Notes: generated by a model not told the origin, from the letters alone. A DNA stretch of 64,000 bases from Aminobacter aganoensis (GCF_014206975.1 NZ_JACHOU010000015.1:59938-123937); one strand, 5' to 3'; shown: positions 33,280 through 42,147, counted from the stretch's first letter. Program-made: numbers and translations.

Positions 33280-34383
33280 ATGGCGACGCGCAATCTTCTT
33301 CTCCTCCCCGGCGACGGTATCGGCCCAGAGGCCATGGCCGAGGTCCGCAAGCTGATTGCGGCCATGAACGACAAGCTCGGCAGCGGCTTCGCCACCGAAG
33401 AAGGCCTCGTCGGCGGCTCGGCCTACGACGCCCACGGCCAGGCGATCTCCGATGCCGACATGGCCAAGGCGATGGCCGCGGACGCCGTGCTGTTCGGCGC
33501 CGTCGGCGGCCCGAAGTGGGATGCCGTGCCTTACGAGGTGCGCCCCGAAGCCGGCCTCTTGCGCCTGCGCAAGGACATGGAGCTGTTCGCCAACCTGCGC
33601 CCGGCGATCTGCTATCCGGCGCTCGCCTCTTCGTCCTCGCTCCGCCAGGAAGTCGTCGAGGGCCTCGACATCCTGATCGTGCGCGAGCTGACCGGCGGCG
33701 TCTATTTCGGCGAGCCCAAGCAGATCATCGACCTCGGCAACGGCCAGAAGCGCGGCATCGACACGCAGGTCTACGACACCTTCGAGATCGAGCGCATCTC
33801 GGGCGTCGCCTTCGAATTGGCGCGCACCCGCCAGAACCGCGTGACGTCGATGGAAAAGCGCAACGTCATGAAGTCGGGCGTGCTGTGGAACGAGGTGGTG
33901 ACCGCCACCCACAAGGCCAAATACGCCGACGTCAAGCTCGACCACATGCTGGCCGACGCCGGCGGCATGCAGCTGGTGCGCTGGCCCAAGCAGTTCGACG
34001 TCATCGTCACCGACAACCTGTTCGGCGACATGCTGTCGGACGTCGCCGCGATGCTGACCGGCTCGCTCGGCATGCTGCCCTCGGCCTCGCTCGGCGCACC
34101 CGATGCACTGACCGGCAAGCGCAAGGCGCTTTACGAGCCGGTGCACGGCTCGGCGCCCGACATCGCCGGCCAGGGCATCGCCAACCCGATCGCCATGATT
34201 GCGTCCTTCGCCATGTGCCTGCGCTACTCGTTCAACATGGTGGCCGAAGCCGACAGGCTGGAGGCGGCCATTGCCGCGGTGCTCGACGACGGCCTGCGCA
34301 CCAAGGACATCATGTCCGAGGGCAAGACCGAAGTCGGCACGACCCAGATGGGCGACGCCATCATCGCAAAGTTCTTCGCGTAA
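33280..34383 (+). CDS. leuB: 3-isopropylmalate dehydrogenase
   Basis: LeuB, 367 aa, oxidatively decarboxylates 3-isopropylmalate with NAD+ in leucine synthesis. [17 protein letters not shown] starts the fold; [17 protein letters not shown] has the substrate Arg residues; [30 protein letters not shown] carries the metal-binding Asp residues, read in blocks; and [15 protein letters not shown] is the NAD site. The length is standard. ATG 33280 follows GGAAAGG. A terminator lies 24 nt after the stop. Confidence 0.97.
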   Translation: MATRNLLLLPGDGIGPEAMAEVRKLIAAMNDKLGSGFATEEGLVGGSAYDAHGQAISDADMAKAMAADAVLFGAVGGPKWDAVPYEVRPEAGLLRLRKDMELFANLRPAICYPALASSSSLRQEVVEGLDILIVRELTGGVYFGEPKQIIDLGNGQKRGIDTQVYDTFEIERISGVAFELARTRQNRVTSMEKRNVMKSGVLWNEVVTATHKAKYADVKLDHMLADAGGMQLVRWPKQFDVIVTDNLFGDMLSDVAAMLTGSLGMLPSASLGAPDALTGKRKALYEPVHGSAPDIAGQGIANPIAMIASFAMCLRYSFNMVAEADRLEAAIAAVLDDGLRTKDIMSEGKTEVGTTQMGDAIIAKFFA

Positions 34384-34406
34384 CACCTGATTGACACCCA
34401 TTGCGT

Positions 34407-34430
34407 GCGGCGCCCGAGGGGCGCCGCTTT
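34407..34430 (+). terminator. leuB terminator
   Basis: GCGGCGCCC-GAG-GGGCGCCGC followed by TTT, a strong stem with a short U-run directly after leuB. Confidence 0.75.
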
Positions 34431-34489
34431 GCATTCGTGTCGCGGGAAGTGATGAGCTGCTTCCAGCCTTCTTCGGGAATGACCCTAGT

Positions 34490-35182
34490 CTAGGCGGTCG
34501 GGACGTGAGGCGCTGGAACCTTCACCCCTGCTGGCACCGGCCCCCATTTGTTGTCGCTCTTCTGCGACGGCAGCAGCGAAAACACCAACAGGCTGAGCCC
34601 GCCGACGTAAGGTAGCAGGATCAGCAGGCAGAACCATCCGGACAGGCCGAGGTCGTGGATCCGGCGAACGGTCATGGCGATGCAGGGCAACAGCGCCGCC
34701 AGCACGAACAGGCCGGGCAAGGCCAAGCCGGCGATAGGCTCCTCCAGCCCGGCACCGAGCGACCCGTCGATGGCAAAGCCCACGGTCGAAAGCACGACGA
34801 CCGAAATCGCCCAGAACAGGTAGAAACCCCAATATTCCTTGCGCCGGGCGCGACCCCTGAAATTGGCGTAGCTTTCAGTCAATGCGCGCCGGAAATAACT
34901 CCACAGGCCGGTCGAGGACGATATGGGTTCGAGGGCGAAGCGGCCGAAATGTTGCGGCACGGTCGCTGCCACCGGCTCAGGCGAAGCGGTGGCGGACGCG
35001 GCGCGAATGACGAACACCTCGCGCGCCTGGCCGCCGCTCGGCTGGAACTCGACCGGAACGCCCTTGCTCGCCGTCACCGCGTGCCTCAGATCCTCGCGGG
35101 CGAAGGTGTAGCGGTTGCCATCGGCTCCGTCGATGAAACCGAAGCCCTGGGCCTCGTCATAGTGCAGAACGTCCCCGCGCAT
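34490..35182 (-). CDS. cold-shock-like domain fused to DUF805 membrane domain
   Basis: A 230-aa two-part protein. Residues 1-65 (MRGDVLHYDEAQGFGFIDG, RYTFAREDL) are an OB-fold cold-shock-like domain with the RNP1-like GFGFI. Residues 105-225 are a DUF805 inner-membrane domain with YANFRGRARRKEYWGFYLFW, four hydrophobic helices and the RRIHDLGLSGWF signature. DUF805 function is unknown. The fusion suggests a membrane-tethered nucleic-acid or ligand-binding module. I chose ATG 35182; the frame continues 42 codons further upstream with no family-like sequence. It is convergent with leuB. Confidence 0.82.
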   Translation of the reverse strand: MRGDVLHYDEAQGFGFIDGADGNRYTFAREDLRHAVTASKGVPVEFQPSGGQAREVFVIRAASATASPEPVAATVPQHFGRFALEPISSSTGLWSYFRRALTESYANFRGRARRKEYWGFYLFWAISVVVLSTVGFAIDGSLGAGLEEPIAGLALPGLFVLAALLPCIAMTVRRIHDLGLSGWFCLLILLPYVGGLSLLVFSLLPSQKSDNKWGPVPAGVKVPAPHVPTA

Positions 35183-35464
35183 CCGCCGCCCTCGTGATTG
35201 AAGCCAAGAGTGTTCCAATCCCGGCTGCGCCGCAAGCACGGCGAGGGTCGCAGCAAACAGTTGCCCTGCAGCAACGCTCGCGATGCATTGATAAGCCGGT
35301 AACCACATGTTGACTGTGAAATGTTCAACTCATGTTACCCTTCAACAGCAAATGGGCACTGGGGCAGGAAAACAGTGATTCGGGTCGACAGACCTCGATA
35401 TCCATCGGTGAACAGATGGCGTCGCGGCGCCGCAAGGCCGCCTCCCCTGACGCCGGTTTCGGCG

Positions 35465-37369
35465 ATGCGCAACTTCTGGGGCCTGATGCGGGCCTACTGG
35501 TTGTCGGAGCGCTGGAAGGAAGCCTGGGGGCTGACGCTGGTGATAGCCCTCCTCACCGCACTTTCCAGCAAGGCCAGCGTCTGGATGGCCGAAGCCTCCG
35601 GTGAGTTGGTCAACTCAATTGCCTTCTTCCACGACCCGACGAACCTGACGCCGCTGGCGTCTCTGCTTACCAGTGCCGGCACGCTGCTTCTTCTCGTGCT
35701 GATCAAGGATGCGGGCTTTACCGGCATCCGCCATCTCTTCTCCACCACATTGCACCGAAAGTGGCGAGGCTGGCTCAACAGCCGCTTCAACGCCGCGCTG
35801 CTCGACGGCAACCACACCCATTTCCATGTCCAGCACGGCGGCGTCGACGATGCGGGTGTCGGCACCCCGCCCCCCGACAACATCGACCAGCGCGTCCAGG
35901 ATTCGATCAAGGGCATGACCGGCGGCGCGATCGGCCTGGCCATGGGCGTGATGAGCGTTGCCGCCTCTCTGTTCTTCGTCGGTCAGAAGCTGCTGGAAAC
36001 CTCGACCTCGGTGCGCGGGCTGGAATTTCTCGGCAACTACGGCAGCTTCATCCTGGCGCTCGGCGCGGTCGCCGCCTATGTCCCGCTCAACACCTACATC
36101 GCCATCAAGCTGGGCGGACTGATGGAACGGCTGAGCATCAGGATGCAGCAGGCCGAAGGCAGCTACCGCGGCGAGCTCACCACCTTCCTGCGCCGCAGCT
36201 TCCACGTCGCGGCCTCGCGCGGCGAAAGCGTGCAGCGGTCGATGCACGACCGGCTCTATCTCGACATCGACAAGACGTGGGGACGGCTCAACACGGTCAA
36301 TGCCGGCTACATGTCGTTCGAGCTGATCTACAACTTCGTCGCCGCCCGCTTCGTCGCCTATGGTCCTGGCCTGCTGCCCTACATGCACGGCCAGATCAAC
36401 CTGAAGGGCTACATCACCGGCGCCGAGCTGGTGAACTCGCTGATCAGCCAGTGCTCGTGGTTCATCCACGTCATGCCGGCGATCGCCACGCTGAAGGCCA
36501 ACAGCCAGCGCGTCATCAACCTTGCCAAGGCCATAGAGAACGTCCAGCGGCCACAGGAATTCTACGGCCTCACCGGCCATTCCGATTTCAGCCATGGCGG
36601 CCAGAACGCGATCTTCGGCCTGACCGTGCGCAATCTCGAACTGATGCACCGGGGCAGCGACGCAACGCCGTTCCTGACGGTATCGAACCTGCGTTTCCGC
36701 CGCGGCGAGTGGACCTTCGTGCGCGGCGAATCCGGCTGCGGCAAGACATCGCTGGTCAAGGCGATCAACGGGCTGTGGCCATATGGCCGAGGTACCGTCA
36801 TCCATCCCGATGGCGTGAAATCCTTCTACGCCACGCAGGACGTCAAGCTGCCGCAGGTGTCGCTGAAGCAGCTGGTCTGCCTGCCGGGCAGCGCCGACGA
36901 GCATTCGGAGGCCCGCGTTGCGGTCGCCCTGCACAAGGCCGGCCTCGGCGATTTCATCGAGCATCTCGGCGAGGAGATGCGCGAGGGCAAGATCTGGGAC
37001 CAGGTGCTTTCGGGCGGGCAAAAGCAGAAGCTGGTCGTGGCCCGCATCCTCCTGCTCCAGCCCGGCCTGCTGTTCCTTGACGAGGCCGCCTCCGCGCTCG
37101 ACCCGGAAGCAAAGATCGCCTTCCACCAGGCGATCAAGGACAACTGCCCCGATGCCACCGTGATCAGCATCATGCACGAGACCACCCCGCCGAAATCGGC
37201 GATGGGGCAGGAGTTCTACGACAGCGTCGTAACCATCGCCGACGGCGTCGCCACCAAGCAGGCGCATGTCGGCCTGCCCGTCGAGCTCACCGAGCTCCTG
37301 GCGCAACCCTTGCCCGCCGAGGAGTGGCCGCCGCTGCGCTTCCCCCGGATCAAGCTGAAGGAGAAGTAA
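35465..37369 (+). CDS. ABC transporter, fused permease-ATPase of the SbmA/BacA-ExsE type
   Basis: A 634-aa half-transporter. The N-terminal region holds about six helices of the ABC_membrane_2 type (MRNFWGLMRAYWLSERWKEA; long loop HTHFHVQHGGVDDAGVGTP; RVQDSIKGMTGGAIGLAMG), as in SbmA/BacA-like and rhizobial ExsE proteins. The C-terminal ATPase has Walker A GESGCGKTSLVKAI, signature VLSGGQKQKL and Walker B LLFLDEAAS. It probably exports or flips a lipid, long-chain fatty acid or peptide as a homodimer. ATG 35465 fits the family N-terminus but has no obvious Shine-Dalgarno; GTG at 35374 behind AGGA is an alternative that adds 30 residues. Confidence 0.87.
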   Translation: MRNFWGLMRAYWLSERWKEAWGLTLVIALLTALSSKASVWMAEASGELVNSIAFFHDPTNLTPLASLLTSAGTLLLLVLIKDAGFTGIRHLFSTTLHRKWRGWLNSRFNAALLDGNHTHFHVQHGGVDDAGVGTPPPDNIDQRVQDSIKGMTGGAIGLAMGVMSVAASLFFVGQKLLETSTSVRGLEFLGNYGSFILALGAVAAYVPLNTYIAIKLGGLMERLSIRMQQAEGSYRGELTTFLRRSFHVAASRGESVQRSMHDRLYLDIDKTWGRLNTVNAGYMSFELIYNFVAARFVAYGPGLLPYMHGQINLKGYITGAELVNSLISQCSWFIHVMPAIATLKANSQRVINLAKAIENVQRPQEFYGLTGHSDFSHGGQNAIFGLTVRNLELMHRGSDATPFLTVSNLRFRRGEWTFVRGESGCGKTSLVKAINGLWPYGRGTVIHPDGVKSFYATQDVKLPQVSLKQLVCLPGSADEHSEARVAVALHKAGLGDFIEHLGEEMREGKIWDQVLSGGQKQKLVVARILLLQPGLLFLDEAASALDPEAKIAFHQAIKDNCPDATVISIMHETTPPKSAMGQEFYDSVVTIADGVATKQAHVGLPVELTELLAQPLPAEEWPPLRFPRIKLKEK

Positions 37370-37376
37370 CAGCTGC

Positions 37377-37838
37377 TCACTGGAACCCGATGAAGCGGCC
37401 GCACAGCAGGACGGCAGACCACAACATGACGGAGATTGCGGCAAGCGCGCGTGAAGCCACCCGACGGCCGTTCGCGCCACGCCCCTTGTCGACAGCGGCG
37501 AAGACCGCGAAATTGGCGCCGGCAAGCACGATAAGGGCCATCTTGGCGAGAAACACCGGCATCTGCGCATAGTACGACGCGCGCACCGAAAACAGCACGA
37601 GGCCGCTCAGCACGGCCAGCGCGAAAGCCGAGAAGGCAAGCCGCCGCAGCAGTGCCACGAAGGGGCGCTCCGGCAGGGCGCGGAAGGCGCCGAGGATGCG
37701 CAGGTCCATAAGCGCAACCGACGTGAGCAAGGCGCCTATGGCGGCGATATGGACCGCATTGACCACCGGGTAGGCGAAATACGAGGTCTTGAGCAGCTTG
37801 ACGGCGTCGAGCTGTTCGATGGCCTGCAGCGGCTCCAC
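37377..37838 (-). CDS. four-helix integral membrane protein of unknown function
   Basis: A 153-aa protein with four hydrophobic helices: AVHIAAIGALLTSVALMDL, LAFSAFALAVLSGLVLFS, VFLAKMALIVLAGANFAVF and ALAAISVMLWSAVLLCGRF. The pattern (YPVVNAVHIAAIGALL, then DLRILGAF) resembles DUF2214/DUF6644-type proteins linked to copper or cytochrome genes, but no heme or metal ligands can be assigned. I chose GTG 37838, which follows the upstream gene's stop by 13 nt; ATG 37883 would overlap that gene. It forms an operon with the exported DUF6152-like protein. Confidence 0.72.
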   Translation of the reverse strand: MEPLQAIEQLDAVKLLKTSYFAYPVVNAVHIAAIGALLTSVALMDLRILGAFRALPERPFVALLRRLAFSAFALAVLSGLVLFSVRASYYAQMPVFLAKMALIVLAGANFAVFAAVDKGRGANGRRVASRALAAISVMLWSAVLLCGRFIGFQ

Positions 37839-37851
37839 GCCCGGGGTCCGC

Positions 37852-38238
37852 TCAGCTCGGCGGCACGCGATCCGAATAGACATCGTAGGTCTTTCCGTTG
37901 ACGACGATCCGGACCGCCTTCATGCGTTTTTCGGTTTCGTCACGCGAGCGGTTTCCGATCGCGGTGACCTCGTCGCCTTTTTGCGCGACCTCGTCGCTGA
38001 AGCCCGCCGCGATCGTTCGCGCCGGCGGGGCGAGCTCGACGCGCCAGATGTCGCCCTCGACATCGACGTCGAGCGTGGCATGCGGATTGCCGATATAGAT
38101 TTCGGCGATGACGCCCTTGAGCTCGAAAAAGCCGTCCTGGGTCCAGGACCAGCCGTGATGGGCGAGTGCCGGCAGCGAGAACATGGCGGCCGCAGCCAGC
38201 GTGGCAGCGATGGGGACGCGTTTCGACAGGATTTCCAT
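37852..38238 (-). CDS. exported DUF6152-like protein
   Basis: A 128-aa periplasmic protein with a signal peptide (IAATLAAAAMFSLPALA, cleaved before HHGWSW). The mature domain (WTQDGFFELKGVIAEIYIGNPHATLDVDVEG, then RVELAPPARTIAAGFSDEVAQKGDEV and a C-terminal RIVVNGKTYDVYSDR) matches the DUF6152 OB-like family; HHGW just after the cleavage site is the family hallmark and could be an N-terminal metal site. The membrane protein downstream starts 13 nt after its stop codon, which suggests a secreted/membrane pair, perhaps for copper handling. Confidence 0.78.
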   Translation of the reverse strand: MEILSKRVPIAATLAAAAMFSLPALAHHGWSWTQDGFFELKGVIAEIYIGNPHATLDVDVEGDIWRVELAPPARTIAAGFSDEVAQKGDEVTAIGNRSRDETEKRMKAVRIVVNGKTYDVYSDRVPPS

Positions 38239-38331
38239 GGGGCTCCTCCGTCAATCGATCCACGGCGGAGCCTAGGCGGCAGGCGACAAAGGTCAAATCA
38301 CAAGCGCCGGAGGCCGACAGCCGCACCCCGA

Positions 38332-38359
38332 TTGACTCTCCACGCAAACCGGCTAAAAG
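38332..38359 (+). promoter_or_regulatory. candidate promoter of the asd leader
   Basis: TTGACT (38332-38337) and TAAAAG (38354-38359) are separated by 16 bp. A start site near 38366 would place the leader ORF's ribosome site a few nucleotides into the transcript. Confidence 0.4.
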
Positions 38360-38383
38360 CGGCGGCGAACAGGGAACCCTCCG

Positions 38384-38518
38384 ATGCGCGGCCTCTTGAT
38401 GGCGCTTTTCGCATTCGACTTCCCCGGCCACGATGCCAACCATCGTGCCGGGCGCGCAGCCGCGTCCCTGCTTTCGACCAAAACCATGGCCAAAACCACC
38501 ACCACCAAAACGGTGTGA
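38384..38518 (+). CDS. candidate Thr/Lys/Met-rich leader peptide of asd
   Basis: A 44-codon ORF not known to me. AGGGA lies 8 nt before ATG 38384. The peptide ends STKTMAKTTTTKTV: seven Thr, three Lys and one Met in the last 14 residues, with four consecutive ACC codons. Thr, Lys and Met are the end products of the aspartate pathway whose second step is catalysed by Asd, encoded 109 bp downstream. Hairpins follow the stop codon. This is the architecture of an amino-acid attenuator, as in the enterobacterial thr leader. A shorter version from ATG 38486 (MAKTTTTKTV) has no ribosome site. Confidence 0.55.
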   Translation: MRGLLMALFAFDFPGHDANHRAGRAAASLLSTKTMAKTTTTKTV

Positions 38519-38536
38519 TTTCCCTTGGCCTGCTCA

Positions 38537-38611
38537 CCCTCTCCCGGGTCCGGCCCGGGGGATGAAGCCCGCAACGGCCAGCGGGTTTTCTCCAGAAGCG
38601 AGCGGAGAGGG
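38537..38611 (+). promoter_or_regulatory. candidate attenuator hairpins before asd
   Basis: Three pairings are possible after the leader stop. One is CCCGGG-N5-CCCGGG (38543-38559). The second is a terminator-like CCCGC-N8-GCGGG (38568-38585) followed by TTTTC. The third is a long-range CCCTCTCC (38537-38544) with GGAGAGGG (38604-38611), which would also cover the start of the asd ribosome-site region. The first and third share bases, so they are mutually exclusive. Part of the sequence may derive from a family C repeat. Confidence 0.4.
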
Positions 38612-38627
38612 ACAGGAGATTTTCGAT

Positions 38628-39662
38628 ATGGGTTTCAAGGTTGCAGTCGTCGGCGCCACGGGCAATGTCGGCCGGGAAATGCTCAACATCCTCGAAGAAC
38701 GCGGCTTTCCGGTCGATGAGGTCGTGGCACTGGCCTCGCGCCGCTCGCTCGGCACCGAAGTGTCGTTCGGCGACAAGACGCTGAAGGCCAAGGTTCTCGA
38801 CACTTACGACTTCTCCGACACCGACATCTGCCTGATGTCGGCCGGCGGCAACATTTCCAAGGAATGGTCGCCCAGGATCGGCAAGCAGGGCTGCGTCGTC
38901 ATCGATAACTCGTCGGCCTTCCGCTACGACCAGGACGTGCCGCTGATCGTGCCGGAAGTGAACCCCGACGCCATTGCCGGCTTCTCGAAGAAGAACATCA
39001 TCGCAAATCCGAACTGCTCGACCGCCCAGCTGGTCGTCGCACTCAAGCCGCTGCATGACGCCGCCACGATCAAGCGCGTCGTCGTCGCCACCTACCAGTC
39101 CGTTTCGGGCGCCGGCAAGGAAGGCATGGACGAGCTGTTCACCCAGACGCGCGCCGTCTTCGTCGCCGATCCGGTCGAAGCCAAGAAGTTCACCAAGCGC
39201 ATCGCCTTCAACGTCATCCCGCACATCGACGTCTTCATGGAGGACGGCTACACCAAGGAAGAGTGGAAGGTGATGGCCGAGACCAAGAAGATGCTCGACC
39301 CCAAGATCAAGCTGACCGCTACCGCCGTGCGCGTGCCGGTGTTCATCGGCCACTCGGAAGCCGTCAACATCGAGTTCGAAAAGCCGATCACCGCCGACGA
39401 GGCACGCGACATCCTGCGCGAGGCGCCGGGCTGCCTGGTCATCGACAAGCGTGAGGATGGCGGCTACGCTACCCCGCTCGACTCGGCCGGCGAAGACGCA
39501 ACCTACATCTCGCGCATCCGCGAGGATTCGACCGTCGACAACGGTCTGTCGATGTGGATCGTCTCCGACAATCTGCGCAAGGGCGCAGCCCTCAACACCG
39601 TGCAGATCGCCGAGCTCCTGGTCGAGCGCGGCCTGATCTCGCCGAAGAAGAAGGCGGCCTGA
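38628..39662 (+). CDS. asd: aspartate-semialdehyde dehydrogenase
   Basis: Asd, 344 aa, reduces aspartyl phosphate to aspartate semialdehyde, the branch point to Lys (and diaminopimelate for the wall), Thr and Met. The N-terminus FKVAVVGATGNVGREML is the NADPH site; the catalytic Cys is in ANPNCSTAQLVVAL (about C129); RIREDSTVDNGLSMWIVSDNLRKGAALN, read in blocks, is the family C-terminus. AGGAG precedes ATG 38628. Upstream lies a Thr/Lys-rich leader ORF with hairpins, which may control it. A GC-rich stem follows the stop. Confidence 0.97.
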   Translation: MGFKVAVVGATGNVGREMLNILEERGFPVDEVVALASRRSLGTEVSFGDKTLKAKVLDTYDFSDTDICLMSAGGNISKEWSPRIGKQGCVVIDNSSAFRYDQDVPLIVPEVNPDAIAGFSKKNIIANPNCSTAQLVVALKPLHDAATIKRVVVATYQSVSGAGKEGMDELFTQTRAVFVADPVEAKKFTKRIAFNVIPHIDVFMEDGYTKEEWKVMAETKKMLDPKIKLTATAVRVPVFIGHSEAVNIEFEKPITADEARDILREAPGCLVIDKREDGGYATPLDSAGEDATYISRIREDSTVDNGLSMWIVSDNLRKGAALNTVQIAELLVERGLISPKKKAA

Positions 39663-39680
39663 GGCCAGCCTCGGAAAAGT

Positions 39681-39709
39681 GCCGCGTCGGGCCGGGCCCG
39701 CGACGCGGC
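39681..39709. terminator. hairpin after asd
   Basis: GCCGCGTCG and CGACGCGGC form a 9-bp stem 18 nt after the asd stop codon; no U-run follows, so rho help would be needed. Confidence 0.5.
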
Positions 39710-39836
39710 ATGACATGATTTGATCCCGGGGCGTTCGCCGCCCCGGTATCGCCCCAAGCTTGATTCCGAAGTCGTCTCCGGTAGATTAACATTGCCTGAA
39801 GGGCGGTGCGGGCTGCAACGATCGGGATCTCCAGCC

Positions 39837-41084
39837 ATGGCGCGTGACAGCCTGGACGGCGCGCAGCACAGCGCTGCGACAGCCGCTACCGACCGGGACC
39901 GCCCGCTCCGCATCCTCATGACCAATGCCGTCCTGACCGGCCGCAGCGGCACGGAAACCCTGGTCCGCGACATGGTGCTGGCTTTGCGCCGCCGCGGCCA
40001 CTCGGTCGCCACCTTCGCACCGGTGACCGGCCCGGCAGCAGCCGAGATCCGCGCCACGGGCTCACCCGTGGTGACATCCCTGGCGACGCTCGGCGAAGTG
40101 CCCGACGTCATCCACGGCCACCACACGGGCCCAACGATCGCCGCCCTCGTGCGCTTTCCCGGCACGCCGGCGGTGTTTGCCTGCCATGACTTCGCCAGCC
40201 ACCAGGATGCACCTCCCGTCCACCCCCGCATCAGGCGCTATCTCTATGTACGCAGCGTGCTGCGCGGGCGGCTCGTCGACGAAAATGGCCTGCCGCCGTC
40301 ACGCGTCACCTGCTGGCCGAACACCATCGACCTCAATCGCGTCGGCCCCGCTGCGCCGGCTCCGGCGAAGCTGCGCACGGCGGCGATCTTCGCCCACCCG
40401 GGCGCCATCCCCTTCGCCGGCCTGATTGCCCAGGCCTGCGAACGACACGGCATCGACTTCCGCGGCGAACTGGTGACAAAGGCCGCCGACGATGTCGTCA
40501 AGCGCCTCGAGGGTGTCGACCTCATCTTCGCCAGCGGGCGAATGGCGCTCGAGGCGCTGGCCAGCGGCCGTGCCGTCATCAACGCCGACCGGTTCGGCAT
40601 CGGCGGCCTGGTGACCATGCAACGGCTCGACGATTTTGCTGCCATCAATTTTGCCTATGGCGCGCTGTCCGAAGCAGCGTCACCGGAGTGCCTCGACCGC
40701 GAGATCGTCGCTTACCGGGCTGACGACGCGGCCGGCGTGACACGCCACGTCAGGCAAAACCTCAACAGCGACGAAGGCGCGCGGCAGCTCGAAGCGATCT
40801 ATCGCGCGGTCCTTTCCGAGCGGGACTGGCCCCGGAAGCTCCCATCCGAGGAAGACCTGGCGCTGGCCGCGATCCTCGAGACATTCGTCCAGCAGAACCG
40901 CATCTTCGACACCCGCTTCGTCAAGCTGCGCGACGGCGTGGGACCAAGCGAGGAGTTTGGTTTCGCCATGGGCGAGCTCTCGGGCCAGGCCGCCGAACTG
41001 GCAACCGAGATTCGCAAACTTCGCCGCGGCGGCCCGCTTCGCAGCTTTTTCGCACTGCTGACGGGCAGGAACACGCGCCGCTGA
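39837..41084 (+). CDS. glycosyltransferase-4-like hypothetical protein
   Basis: A 415-aa protein with a GT-B-type N-terminal domain: LRILMTNAVLTGRSGTETLVRDMVLALRRRGHSVATFAP, in blocks, then PDVIHGHHTGPTIAALVRFP, typical of glycosyltransferase family 4 donors. The acceptor/donor half (about 175-320) has ASGRMALEALASGRAVINAD, which is like the nucleotide-sugar-binding E-x7-E region. The C-terminus adds about 90 residues of charged helix (VQQNRIFDTRFVKLRD, LATEIRKLRRG). The sugar and acceptor are unknown. No signal peptide. ATG 39837 was chosen over upstream in-frame starts because the preceding sequence is not family-like. Confidence 0.72.
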   Translation: MARDSLDGAQHSAATAATDRDRPLRILMTNAVLTGRSGTETLVRDMVLALRRRGHSVATFAPVTGPAAAEIRATGSPVVTSLATLGEVPDVIHGHHTGPTIAALVRFPGTPAVFACHDFASHQDAPPVHPRIRRYLYVRSVLRGRLVDENGLPPSRVTCWPNTIDLNRVGPAAPAPAKLRTAAIFAHPGAIPFAGLIAQACERHGIDFRGELVTKAADDVVKRLEGVDLIFASGRMALEALASGRAVINADRFGIGGLVTMQRLDDFAAINFAYGALSEAASPECLDREIVAYRADDAAGVTRHVRQNLNSDEGARQLEAIYRAVLSERDWPRKLPSEEDLALAAILETFVQQNRIFDTRFVKLRDGVGPSEEFGFAMGELSGQAAELATEIRKLRRGGPLRSFFALLTGRNTRR

Positions 41085-41241
41085 ACGCTGGCCGGCCCTA
41101 TAAAGGGCGACAACCCGCATCCAACCGCCAAGTGACTGAATCTTTTCGACGAAACTGGCACGGGTGTCGCATTTTGAGATGACTTCCCGGCAGCCTTGGG
41201 CGCACTATGCGGCCTCACGGCACCCGGAGGTTTCCGCCCGC

Positions 41242-42147
41242 ATGATCGTCCGTCCCCGCACCGGCCTGCTGAAACTGTTCTTCGTCATGCGCGGCTCGGT
41301 CGTGCCGCGCATCCTGCCGCAGATCTTCGGCTTCGCGCTCTACGGCGCCGTAGTGGTGGCGACGATCAAGGCGCTCGATCTCAACCTCGGCGATGCCGGG
41401 GTCGCGCCCTTCGCCCTGCTCGGCGTCGCGCTGTCGATCTATCTCGGTTTCCGCAACAACGCCGCCTACGACCGCTGGTGGGAGGCGCGCAAGCTGTGGG
41501 GTCAGTTGGTCTTCGAGATCAGGAACCTGGCGCGCGCCGCCAACGCGATGATTTCGGACCGCGACGAGCTGCGGCCCTTCCTGATGGATGCGCTGGCTTT
41601 CTGCCACTTCCTGCGCGGCGAACTGCGCCGCGTCGACACCCGCGACGCCGCCCGTCCCTTCATCGGCGACGCCGTCGACGAGATCCATGCCGCCGCCAAC
41701 AAGCCCGACGCCACGATCCGCCGCATGGGGTCAAGGCTCGCCGTGCTCAAGCGTGCCAAGGCGCTGGAAGCCATGGACTATCGCATCCTCGACGAGCGGC
41801 TGTCGGCCATCGCCGCCCTGCAGGCCGGCTGCGAGCGCATCATGGGCACGCCCCTGCCCTTCGCCTACACGCTGCTTCTGCAGCGCACGGCTTACGTCTT
41901 CTGCCTGCTATTGCCCTTCGGCCTGGCCGCCTCCGCAGGCTGGGCGACCCCGCTGTTCACCGCGCTGATCGCCTACACCTTCTTCGGCCTCGACGCGCTG
42001 TCGGAAGAACTGGAGGACCCCTTCGGCATGGAGGCCAACGACCTGGCGCTCGACGGGCTCTGCCGGGTCTGCGAGATCTCGGTGTTCGAGGCGCTGGGCG
42101 AAACCCCGCCGCCGATGCTGGCAGCGGAGAACTTCTTCTACTCCTGA
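41242..42147 (+). CDS. bestrophin family protein (UPF0187)
   Basis: A 301-aa membrane protein of the bacterial bestrophin family, pentameric ion channels. The N-terminus MIVRPRTGLLKLFFVMRGSVVPRILPQ is canonical in blocks; FRNNAAYDRWWEARKLWGQLVFEIRNLARA contains the cytosolic-neck signature; and ALSEELEDPFGMEANDL is the Ca2+-clasp-like acidic segment. Start ATG 41242 follows GGAGG 12 nt upstream; a GTG at 41164 would add 26 unlikely residues. The 3' end overlaps the convergent cupin gene by 10 nt. Confidence 0.93.
   Translation: MIVRPRTGLLKLFFVMRGSVVPRILPQIFGFALYGAVVVATIKALDLNLGDAGVAPFALLGVALSIYLGFRNNAAYDRWWEARKLWGQLVFEIRNLARAANAMISDRDELRPFLMDALAFCHFLRGELRRVDTRDAARPFIGDAVDEIHAAANKPDATIRRMGSRLAVLKRAKALEAMDYRILDERLSAIAALQAGCERIMGTPLPFAYTLLLQRTAYVFCLLLPFGLAASAGWATPLFTALIAYTFFGLDALSEELEDPFGMEANDLALDGLCRVCEISVFEALGETPPPMLAAENFFYS

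Noticed and set aside
38433..38627. Upstream extension of asd (frame from 38433)
   Set aside because: The extra residues are Pro-rich and not Asd-like; ATG 38628 has a good AGGAG site and the family N-terminus.
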